Shown: positions 12,486-20,974 of the stretch, one piece after another | How the letters are laid out: each line of letters starts with the position of its first letter | Numbering within the stretch: the stretch's first letter is position 1 | Source of the DNA: a virus | IMG/VR virus record: IMGVR_UViG_3300010160_000198 | Coordinates: 1-26,233 of that record | Reading direction: 5' to 3' (one strand) | Length of the DNA: 26,233 nt | The notes under the pieces: generated by a model | Seen by the model: the letters and a program-made list of their open reading frames with translations, nothing else | Told to the model about the DNA's origin: nothing | Databases searched by the model: none | Position numbers and translations under genes: made by a program

Positions 12486-15400
12486 TTACTGCATGCCGTA
12501 ACGCAGCATAGGGGCGGTACGTCCTAGCATCTTAGAATTTAACTTAGCACCAACCGCTTCGGCTTGTGCTTTAGCTTCTGCACGAGCGTCAAACGAGTTG
12601 GAGATAGCGTCGCCGTCGATAGCAACCTCTGGGTACTTCAAAGAAAACTCATTCGATTTCTGTAACGCATCTGCATAACTAGGTTTGCCACGCTCCATCC
12701 ACAGACGGTCAAGTAACGAGTTGCGTCGGTCTATGATTTTTTGCTCATAGGTTTTGGCTTGGATAGCAGCCTTCTGCGCCTGTGCAAGTTTCTCTGGCTG
12801 TAGACCAATAGCCTGCATTCCCAATTCCCATGTAGTGAATTGCTCTGGGTAGAGCCCGCCAATAACCTCACCGCCACTAGATGTAGCACCTTCAGTTCCA
12901 AGACGATACGCAGTAGCAGCTTTGCTAAACATAGCAGGGGCGGCTTTTTCAAACGCACGACCCCACTGACCCTCACCTGCTAACTGCCAAGCATCTGCCC
13001 AGTTAAGTCCTAACCCAACAGTTGGGCCGATGTTAGCAATAATGTCTTGCTGTAACGATTGGCGTACATCAGGAGAATATCGTCCTTCACGCCACCAGAG
13101 GTTTTTTAAATCCAAGCTAACACGATCAGCAAGCGATGTTCCAGTCGCAGTAGCAAGAGGTCCGCGTGCAAGTGCTTCGCCAAGGGCAACGCCAGCCTTC
13201 TCTGACTTCTCGGCGTCCATACCCATCTTCTTAAAGATTGCTGCGGCAGAACCACCAACTTCATTTTCCATGTAGTTGTAGAACCAGTTCTCCCAATCAA
13301 AGAACTCGTCATCATCGTCTGGCGCAAACATTTGAACGAGCTGACCGAGCATGGAGAAGAATGGCTGAGCAGCTATACCACCGAACAAGAACGACATACC
13401 GAGGATACCCGCAAGACGCTTCATACCTTCGCGATATGTTTCTTTGCGAATCTGCTCGGCCTCATCCAGACGTTGGTCAATAACCGCTGGCGTCAAACCA
13501 TCTTTAATCATCTCTTGGCGAAACTGCTCAATCTCAGCCTTACGGAATGGAGCACCGACAGACAAGTAAGTATTGCGTAGTATGTTGTATGTGGCACCGA
13601 TAGCGTACTGCTTAAACTGAGCGGCTACATTTAGCGAAGGGATTTCCGCAAAGATGCGTCCTTTTGTTTGACGGGTGTAGTCACCAAGGGTTAGCCCTCC
13701 AATATCGCGAGCCTCTTGCAACGCAAGCTCAAACGCTTCGCTTGGCTTATTTATTACAGGCTTACCAGCGTTGTCGCGCTCGATCACACCACGGATGTTG
13801 CGCTTAGGTTCTTTGGTGAACTTGTCGTACGCTAGTTCAAATACAGTAAGTAGTGCAATCTCACGATTAAGTCGTTCAGCTTGATGGAACATGCCAGCCA
13901 AAAGTTTCTTGATAGTGTTTGCATATCCAGTGTACAGCGCCGATGGGTTTTCACTGAGATCAAAAATATCGTTAGTCATGGAGATGTTAATGTCTCCATC
14001 GTCCACAAATCGTTTAGCCGCACGCTGAATAATGGGGTCCATCCTAGCCAGAATGCTGCTTTCCACGATAGATGGAAATGATACCTGTGCAAAATTGCCA
14101 CGTACCAAAGGCGCTAGCGAACGCTCAGGCATAGACAACCCATAAAGCGCCAAGTACTTAAGCATTTTTACATTAGTCTTAGCGTAGCCATAGCGCCCGC
14201 CGATATATGGCATTGTGAGTTGCGCCATACCAAGAATGTTAAGCAGCGCGCTAGCAGGAGCCGACAACATGAAGAAAAACGTAGTGCCTGTAATAGCACC
14301 AACGGCTTTAGCTACTAAGCTCTTGTCTTCAACGCCGAGGATAACTTTGGTGCGTTTCTCCAACTCCAATACGTAGTCACGGTATACCGCGCCCTGTTGA
14401 GGAGTTATGGCGTGTGCCGATTCCATATTGTCGATATGGTCACGGGCGTTGTTTATGTTGTTGACAAAAGGCTCGGCGTATTTAAACCTAGCCATTTGGT
14501 ATGCGCTACGCACGGCAGTCTGGGCAAACACACGCAACATATCACTGCTAGCACCTTGGACAGCCCGACGGTTGATAAACATCTTACGCATACTCTGCTG
14601 TGGCAATAGCATATAGACGAGTTGGTTAAGACTGTCTTTTATCTCAGACTTGATACCTGCTACATCTGTAGCGGTCAGGCTGTTAATTGTGTCCTCAAGA
14701 TCACGTAGCACTTGGGTCGTAGCAATGTTTTGAGAATACAACTCAGATATGCCATTACCCATACGCATAGTATCTGCGGCTGCTTTTTGTTGAGCATTGC
14801 CAGCCATCAACTGCCGACGACGTTTGTTAAACGAAAGGTTGCGGCTGAACGAATTTGGAAAGGTATAGAACTCTTTATTAGGTCCTTTACCAATTTGGAA
14901 CCAGTTATCTCCAAAACGACGTAGCGGGAAGTACGGGAATACTAGCTTGCCGGGGCCAAACTGATCGTTGATCTTACGTATCATTTCTTGACGCTGTGCT
15001 TTAGGTAGGCCCAATGCACGCTGCTTCATGGTGCGAACCATCTCAGTTACTTGAGCACCAAAGAAATCTCGTACTTCACGATAGAGTTGTTTAAACTCAG
15101 GACGCAAAGCAGCATACGCATTGTCAAGAGCGTCGGGTACGCCACCTGCAGGGACTCCAGCATCAGGGTCGCGTGCACGGATAGTAGATTCCAACATGAT
15201 GCGCGACATCAGAGATGACTGCTTTGGATACTTACTTTGCAACGGGCCCCATGTCTGCACAATCTTTTCAGCGACTCTAATCTGTTGCCCACGATACGCC
15301 ACCATCTTCTCAACAATATCTACCGCGCCTGTAAGCTGTGGAAACTTTGTACGAGTCAAATCTTTAAGCTGCCGTAAATTGAGTACTGGCAGTATCAGGA

Positions 15401-18400
15401 AACGAACACCGGAACCACTAGCGCTCCATAGCGCGCCAGTCAAATCTTTCAAAGCCGTACCTAGTGGTACGCGACCTTTAGCTGCAGCGGACAGCTCTTC
15501 TTTAATAGTAGTCTGCACCTTTTCTGCAGTTCGCCATGTGTCTGGTTTACTGATTGGCCCACGCACACGTTTCTTGGGTGGGTTTGTAGCAAAACGCAGG
15601 GGGCCTGCTTTCACAATACTAGGACGGTGTGGAGACAAGATATCGTTGACTGCCGACATTGCCGCACCAGTCAAGTTCTTAAACCCAAACAAGTTAGCAA
15701 CAAAACGAACAAACGAATTTAGTACTGATGTTTTCCTAGCAGGGTATGGGATAGCCTTAAGTTTGTTTTGAAAACCTTGGTTGGTCATTATCTCGGCAAC
15801 AAACTCAGAGATGCTGGTAAACCCATAGTCCCCCGGAGGTAGCTTGGACTGAGCATAGTCGTACATCTCATAGATGTCTGCAACTGCTTGGAGTTGCTCA
15901 GTAGTCAAATTGCCAAGTTGCCCGTACAGCATGAACTCAGTAGCCGCATGCACAATCTCGTGCAACACAACGCGGTTGTCTGAACCAAGGGTAGGATTGG
16001 GGCGGATGTTGATCGCATCCATAGTCGGCGCGAAGAACCCCGGTGCTGTTAAGCCCGTTATGTTTTTACGATAGGCTTCCTTGACTGCAGCCAACTCTGT
16101 ATTTACTGGGCTTGTGTCGATGCCACCAAGTTTGGTCAGCCCTTCATTGACGCGCTCAAGGTTCTCGGACTTGTCGTAGTCTTTAAAGTACTTCTCGTAT
16201 GTTTCAGGCGCAACGCGGCTCAAGTATGCAAACAACCGAATCTGTTGTTGTGCGGAACCGTCATCAATTAATTGGCGCACCAGTGCGCGTTCATTGTTAA
16301 AAACAATGCTTGTCGGCAAATTAAGTTCAGCCAACCGACGCGCAAGTTCCGCGTAGAGTCCTGATGTATTGCGTGAAATTGCACGCAGTGTTGCATTGAC
16401 GTCGTTGCGGTTGATCGCATCGACTACATCTTGATGTAGACCCTTTACGCTGTCCGGACTAGTGCTTCCAGTTGCTCTGGGGATTCCGCTTGTTGGGTTA
16501 GCAGAACTAGCGGCTCGTATATCGCCATACCCTCCTGATCCCCTTCCTGCTGGTACAGGCCGAATTGAGTCCTCGCTCCTACTTGCAGCGCTTCCATCCG
16601 ATGCTGAGGCGGAACCTTTTCCGTAGTCCTCAAGAGACTTTGCAGTGTTTTTAGTTGTTGATCGTCCATATGCTTCCCTCATTGCTGTAAAAGCGGATTC
16701 GTGTTTAGTCAAAACCTCCATGAGCGCATCACGGAAGTAATCTGCTAAACCTTCATCTGCAAGATATTGACGCACTTTCAGCATGTGCGTGTTGTGACCT
16801 ACGCCGTGACCCATGTCACCTGTGTGAGCCATCTCGTGCGTCATAGTTTCCCACAAATACTCGCGGGCACCGAACAAAGTCTTAGCCCCAAAGTCGTAGA
16901 ACGGGTTAATCAGCACCGCCTTGTACGGTACTTTGATATGCACACCGCCGTACCCTTTGTCTATAGAGACACCGCCAAAGAATAAGTTCTCTGGCTTAAG
17001 CACGTCGTAACCATACATGCCGCTATTGGCAAGTGCTTCCTTCATCTCAACCATAACCGTGCCGAGTTCGGCAAAGAACACTTCGGGGGTACCGTATTGA
17101 CGACCGACCTCTAAGAAATCTACGTTGGTATTGTTGTGGAAGATTGGCTGATTTGGATTCTGTGCCATATTCAGCAAGAAATCCTTCATCTCAGGCGCAG
17201 CTTGCTCGGCTTGGAACGTGCCCTTAGTTTGTTTTTCTTTTTGTTTGGCAGTATCAGCAACTGTTTTTCCGGTATCAACTGCAATAACCCGTGTGCCTTC
17301 GACCCGCACCTCTGATGGCATGGGCGGCAATTCACGTCGCTCCACTTTACCTCTGCGATCAAAAGACTTTTGCAGTTTATTAGTAGTGTCGGCAATGTCT
17401 TGCCCAACATCAACACGAGGCATTGATACGATGTTTTTAAAGTTCTCTTGTAGATCAGCAGCTTCATTGCCACGGGCTATTTGCGCAAGGTATGCGCCCA
17501 TTGAAGCAATGTCTTCGTCTAAACGCTTTTTAAAGCGTTCGCGGCTGTTTTCAAATGGGTAGTCTGGATGCTTAGCCTCTACATTAGGTTTTATGTTGAC
17601 AATAATGTCGTAGGGAATCTTTTCTTGTGGGTTTAATTTAAACTCGGTATTGAATTGGTACACGCCCGAAGACAACACTTGATGCTTTATTGAATAGGAA
17701 GAGCCCGAGTTTCGTTCTTTACTGAAATAGATGTCAGCGCTCCCCCAACCAAAGTTAACCTTAAATGGTAGGTACTTATCCGCAGGGAAATCTAATCCGA
17801 TAGGGAGTGTTTTTTCTTCATTCTTAAACGTGCTCTTCCGTACCGTCTTTACAATAACGGGGCCAATTAAAGGCTTTTCTAAGACGTCGTAGTATTCTGG
17901 GTTAGCTGAGAAATAAATGTCTTTCTTTTCGCCAGTCTTTGGGTCAACGTAGTACTCAGGAATCTTAACAGTAACAGTCGTGCCGTGCTCACCTTTGGGC
18001 GCAGGCTTTTTAACAATTTGAAACTTGCTATTAGCGATATCTTTGGATGTAGTATCTACAGTTACACGTACGCCATCACGTACGGTACTTAAAATTAAGC
18101 GCTCAGCACCAAGCATGAAGCCCATCTTTGCAAGACCAAGACCACCGCTTCTGTCTTCTGGGGCTAAGTCAGACTTATCTGAACCTGCAACTGTAAAAAA
18201 CGCATCACGCACAATCTCAGGTGTCATGCCCCGTGCGTTATCTTGTATGGTAATAGTGCGCTCGTTATCGTCAAAGGTAATGGTAATTTCACCCTGTTTA
18301 TAAAGCGACGGAGCTTTCTTACTAGATACAGCACCTTTTACTGCGTCAAAAGCGTTTTGCAATAGTTCTTTTACAGACACCTCAGCAATGCTTGCCGCAT

Positions 18401-20972
18401 ACATGTTTGCACCAAGCAACTGAATCAAGCCGCCCATGTCAGCGTTGAGCTTCCCTTGCTCAGACCCAAACTTCTTATCTTCTCCGATAGCCATAGCAGC
18501 GCTCTTAGAAGTAGTGTCGGGTCGAGCAACAAGTTCAACACGGGCTTTAGGTACGCGGTAAAACGCCTTTGGAGACTTAGCCCCATCAGGATGCAATTTC
18601 ACATGCGTGTCTTCAACCCCAATAACCGTGCCACTTGTGTTTCCATAGCGTACTAAGTCACCGACCATGAAGTCGTTTGTAATAGTATTGATGGCATCTT
18701 TAATTTTGTCGCCAAGAGCGTTGATTTCTTCGCTACCAAAATAAGGCTTGTCTTCTACAGGCTTAGGTGTTGTTGAATCTTCTGGTGTCTCAGGTGTAAA
18801 TAAATCTGTAATCGGCGCAGGCTTATCAACCGGCACCTGCTGTGGCGGCTCTTCAGCTAAAAATGGATAGCGCTCGTCTAATAACTCATCAATTCTTTCT
18901 TTCGGCTCTGGAGGCGCTTCTTGCTTTGGCTTAGCCGCTTGCATTGCTTCCCAGAATTCAGCCTCTTCTTCACTCAAAAGACCGCGCGCGTGCATAAGTT
19001 CAAACGCACGCATAAATTCTTTTTCGGCTTCTTTTTCCGCAGCGTTAATTTTTTCTTGGCTACCGGCTTTCTTACCTTTGTAACCCTTGTAGAGCGCCAT
19101 TGATTGATTAGCAAGCCTAGTACCGATTGCACTTAAATTACTAGCAGCACTAAGAAGTTCACGTTCTTCTGCAGTTGCTTTTGATTTAGCTTCTGCACGC
19201 TGGCTTGGGGTTTTATACATGACAGCGGGATGGTCCCAGCTAGACAAACGCGTTTGGATAAGCCTCATAGCATCATTGATGCCGTCTAGAATAAACCGCG
19301 TTTGTCTAAGATCGTCAGGTAATTGGTCGTGGTTGTTGGTATATAACTGGTTATAGAAAGCATCCAGCGTCTTATTGATCCCCGTAATGTATTTAAACAT
19401 TGGGGTATATTGTGGATTAGTTACATCGCGTGCCTCTGCTACCTTTTCAGAAATTTCAGTAGTAAGTGGTGTTTCCACTTTTTCTACAGCTTCAGTAGGC
19501 TCAATAATTTCAGTAGGTGTTGCAACCGCATCTGTTGGGGGCGTAAAAATATCAGGAGGCTCTGGGCCTTCTAGTGGAGTTATTTCAACTGGCGGTGCTT
19601 GGATTGCTTCGCGCTCGGCGGCAGCTTCTTGGTCAGCTATTTCACGCTCGTCCGCTTCTCTATCTAACGCATCAATAAGTTCTTCTTCAACTGCTTGACG
19701 ACCAGCGCTAGGGACAACCTTGCGGATCATGTCTTGTACGTCAGCATAGCCTTTACTTTGCGCGTACGAATTTAAAGCATTTGTTCTCTTAGAAGGTAGC
19801 GCAGCTAGAGATGCACCGGGTAATGTGCCAAACGCAGTCTCAACTGCAGTCTGCCCAAGCCCTTGTGTAGCAGTAATCTTGGGGTCAATAGTACTAGCAA
19901 CTAAGTTACCAACAAACTGAGGTACGACACTTTCAATTTCTTCACCAAGCAATTCGGCACCAGCACGTCCAGCAGCAGATAGCAAACCTTTTTTAGTCCC
20001 ACCAATAAGAGCTCTCTCAAGACCAGTTGCGCCAGACAGTGCGCCAGTAGCCGCACCAAACGCCTGCGAAGGAACCGCATATATCGGGGCAAGCATGTTT
20101 ACAGTATCGCGGTGCGATAGTCCCGAATCACGCAGACTACGGTATACCTCGTTCTTACTCCACTCTTGTGGTGAAATTTGTTTAAGTTGTTCAGCCGACT
20201 GAACCGCTGCATCGCCAGCGTTAGATAGCATATTAGCGGCAGTTACCGCTCTGGCACTTAATCCTGCTAGGCTCATACCAATTGATGGAATTAGCGAGCC
20301 AGCTCCCTGCATTATGACTTGCATACCAGCAGGAGTAAACATAGTTTGGTATGTTGCCCTAGCCGCGCCTACTTCGCCTTCTAGCTGTTGAGCACGAGAG
20401 ATAGCTCCTTGACGCGCTATTTCTGATCCTTTTGTTATTGGAGATACAGCGCGCTCAGCCCTTTGTTCTATGCCCCCAAACAAATCTGTACCGGGGTCTC
20501 CCGGAAGGTTGTTAAGGATACCTTTAAAGAAACCAGCGGGACCTTTAGACAACGCTGCCGTAAGATCAAGAGCAACCTCATCTGCTGTGCGATCACGCCC
20601 CACATATTCTGGCGACGGCGTCATTTCTGGTGGCAAACGACGGGCTGGTTTTGTAGTTTGCTCGGCGTAAGCACGGCGAGATAACCGCATGGCTTCTTCT
20701 GGAGATAGCGCAGGGTTAAATTCTTCAGTGTCAAAGACACTGCCAGTGAAAGTCTTAGGCTTGCGAGACGCCGCCTCGCCCATGATTGCCGCGCCTAAAT
20801 CCTCCCCCATAGGAGAGCCAGAAGAAGGCGTTTCAGCTACTACGGCATCGGTAGGCGGTGCCCACTTTTCAGCCTTAACTGCTACGGCATCACTAGGCGG
20901 TTTCCACCCCCCACTAGGCGCGTCGGCGGGTGGCTGCACTACTACAGCATCAGAAGGTGGTGTCCAAGCCAT
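12486..20972 (-). CDS. Giant polyvalent virion protein: GHKL ATPase, metallopeptidase motifs, PLxRFG region
   Basis: A 2828-residue protein. Residues 1-45 carry three WxPP(S/T)DAV repeats; a fourth copy is at 476-483. Residues 200-460 are Ala/Gly-rich with hydrophobic helices. Residues 841-990 form a GHKL (HSP90/histidine-kinase-type) ATPase: E869 and N873 in the N box, DNARGM at 911-916, GGLGLAKMG at 943-951. HEMAH (1379-1383) is followed by GHGVGH. A Ser/Gly-rich linker spans 1451-1508. A second site, HEIVH (1671-1675), has EFVAE near 1723-1727, gluzincin-like. The PLxRFG motif is PLRRFG (2016-2021), a hallmark of phage and plasmid polyvalent proteins. Hydrophobic segments lie near 2224-2258 and 2520-2550. 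The likely role, by family analogy, is packaging in the virion and delivery into the host cell. It is last in the late operon with no clear ribosome binding site (TAATCATG follows the previous stop), so reinitiation is likely. Confidence 0.85.
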   Translation of the reverse strand: MAWTPPSDAVVVQPPADAPSGGWKPPSDAVAVKAEKWAPPTDAVVAETPSSGSPMGEDLGAAIMGEAASRKPKTFTGSVFDTEEFNPALSPEEAMRLSRRAYAEQTTKPARRLPPEMTPSPEYVGRDRTADEVALDLTAALSKGPAGFFKGILNNLPGDPGTDLFGGIEQRAERAVSPITKGSEIARQGAISRAQQLEGEVGAARATYQTMFTPAGMQVIMQGAGSLIPSIGMSLAGLSARAVTAANMLSNAGDAAVQSAEQLKQISPQEWSKNEVYRSLRDSGLSHRDTVNMLAPIYAVPSQAFGAATGALSGATGLERALIGGTKKGLLSAAGRAGAELLGEEIESVVPQFVGNLVASTIDPKITATQGLGQTAVETAFGTLPGASLAALPSKRTNALNSYAQSKGYADVQDMIRKVVPSAGRQAVEEELIDALDREADEREIADQEAAAEREAIQAPPVEITPLEGPEPPDIFTPPTDAVATPTEIIEPTEAVEKVETPLTTEISEKVAEARDVTNPQYTPMFKYITGINKTLDAFYNQLYTNNHDQLPDDLRQTRFILDGINDAMRLIQTRLSSWDHPAVMYKTPSQRAEAKSKATAEERELLSAASNLSAIGTRLANQSMALYKGYKGKKAGSQEKINAAEKEAEKEFMRAFELMHARGLLSEEEAEFWEAMQAAKPKQEAPPEPKERIDELLDERYPFLAEEPPQQVPVDKPAPITDLFTPETPEDSTTPKPVEDKPYFGSEEINALGDKIKDAINTITNDFMVGDLVRYGNTSGTVIGVEDTHVKLHPDGAKSPKAFYRVPKARVELVARPDTTSKSAAMAIGEDKKFGSEQGKLNADMGGLIQLLGANMYAASIAEVSVKELLQNAFDAVKGAVSSKKAPSLYKQGEITITFDDNERTITIQDNARGMTPEIVRDAFFTVAGSDKSDLAPEDRSGGLGLAKMGFMLGAERLILSTVRDGVRVTVDTTSKDIANSKFQIVKKPAPKGEHGTTVTVKIPEYYVDPKTGEKKDIYFSANPEYYDVLEKPLIGPVIVKTVRKSTFKNEEKTLPIGLDFPADKYLPFKVNFGWGSADIYFSKERNSGSSYSIKHQVLSSGVYQFNTEFKLNPQEKIPYDIIVNIKPNVEAKHPDYPFENSRERFKKRLDEDIASMGAYLAQIARGNEAADLQENFKNIVSMPRVDVGQDIADTTNKLQKSFDRRGKVERRELPPMPSEVRVEGTRVIAVDTGKTVADTAKQKEKQTKGTFQAEQAAPEMKDFLLNMAQNPNQPIFHNNTNVDFLEVGRQYGTPEVFFAELGTVMVEMKEALANSGMYGYDVLKPENLFFGGVSIDKGYGGVHIKVPYKAVLINPFYDFGAKTLFGAREYLWETMTHEMAHTGDMGHGVGHNTHMLKVRQYLADEGLADYFRDALMEVLTKHESAFTAMREAYGRSTTKNTAKSLEDYGKGSASASDGSAASRSEDSIRPVPAGRGSGGYGDIRAASSANPTSGIPRATGSTSPDSVKGLHQDVVDAINRNDVNATLRAISRNTSGLYAELARRLAELNLPTSIVFNNERALVRQLIDDGSAQQQIRLFAYLSRVAPETYEKYFKDYDKSENLERVNEGLTKLGGIDTSPVNTELAAVKEAYRKNITGLTAPGFFAPTMDAINIRPNPTLGSDNRVVLHEIVHAATEFMLYGQLGNLTTEQLQAVADIYEMYDYAQSKLPPGDYGFTSISEFVAEIMTNQGFQNKLKAIPYPARKTSVLNSFVRFVANLFGFKNLTGAAMSAVNDILSPHRPSIVKAGPLRFATNPPKKRVRGPISKPDTWRTAEKVQTTIKEELSAAAKGRVPLGTALKDLTGALWSASGSGVRFLILPVLNLRQLKDLTRTKFPQLTGAVDIVEKMVAYRGQQIRVAEKIVQTWGPLQSKYPKQSSLMSRIMLESTIRARDPDAGVPAGGVPDALDNAYAALRPEFKQLYREVRDFFGAQVTEMVRTMKQRALGLPKAQRQEMIRKINDQFGPGKLVFPYFPLRRFGDNWFQIGKGPNKEFYTFPNSFSRNLSFNKRRRQLMAGNAQQKAAADTMRMGNGISELYSQNIATTQVLRDLEDTINSLTATDVAGIKSEIKDSLNQLVYMLLPQQSMRKMFINRRAVQGASSDMLRVFAQTAVRSAYQMARFKYAEPFVNNINNARDHIDNMESAHAITPQQGAVYRDYVLELEKRTKVILGVEDKSLVAKAVGAITGTTFFFMLSAPASALLNILGMAQLTMPYIGGRYGYAKTNVKMLKYLALYGLSMPERSLAPLVRGNFAQVSFPSIVESSILARMDPIIQRAAKRFVDDGDINISMTNDIFDLSENPSALYTGYANTIKKLLAGMFHQAERLNREIALLTVFELAYDKFTKEPKRNIRGVIERDNAGKPVINKPSEAFELALQEARDIGGLTLGDYTRQTKGRIFAEIPSLNVAAQFKQYAIGATYNILRNTYLSVGAPFRKAEIEQFRQEMIKDGLTPAVIDQRLDEAEQIRKETYREGMKRLAGILGMSFLFGGIAAQPFFSMLGQLVQMFAPDDDDEFFDWENWFYNYMENEVGGSAAAIFKKMGMDAEKSEKAGVALGEALARGPLATATGTSLADRVSLDLKNLWWREGRYSPDVRQSLQQDIIANIGPTVGLGLNWADAWQLAGEGQWGRAFEKAAPAMFSKAATAYRLGTEGATSSGGEVIGGLYPEQFTTWELGMQAIGLQPEKLAQAQKAAIQAKTYEQKIIDRRNSLLDRLWMERGKPSYADALQKSNEFSLKYPEVAIDGDAISNSFDARAEAKAQAEAVGAKLNSKMLGRTAPMLRYGMQ
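16445..16669 (-). other. Possible overprinted ORF inside the giant gene (74 aa)
   Basis: A complete ATG-to-TAA frame, shifted by one base from the giant gene, encodes a Gln/Leu/Glu-rich, helix-like 74-residue peptide. GAGGG lies 6 nt before its ATG, and a TGA in the same frame lies just upstream, so it has its own bounded start. It coincides with the low-complexity Ser/Gly linker of the main frame, where overprinting would be tolerated. The codon pattern of the linker could also produce such a frame by chance. Confidence 0.2.
20841..20966 (-). repeat. Three degenerate coding repeats, WxPP(S/T)DAV
   Basis: Three octapeptide repeats at residues 3-10, 23-30 and 37-44 of the giant protein (WTPPSDAV, WKPPSDAV, WAPPTDAV). 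The DNA copies have diverged, so the peptide rather than the DNA seems to be maintained. A fourth copy, FTPPTDAV, lies at 19524-19547. Confidence 0.8.
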
Positions 20973-20974
20973 GA

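Noticed and set aside
15121-15771. Plus-strand ORF of 216 codons inside the giant gene
   Set aside because: It is antisense to a convincing long frame, shows no domain, and its Ser/Arg/Cys-rich composition fits a reverse-strand shadow.
17186-17473. Minus-strand ORF of 95 codons in another frame of the giant gene
   Set aside because: It overlaps the region after the ATPase, has an implausible Leu/Lys/Cys-rich composition and no ribosome binding site was noted.
19375-19698. Ser/Val-rich plus-strand ORF of 107 codons
   Set aside because: Its monotony mirrors the Glu/Ala/Pro-rich codons on the other strand.
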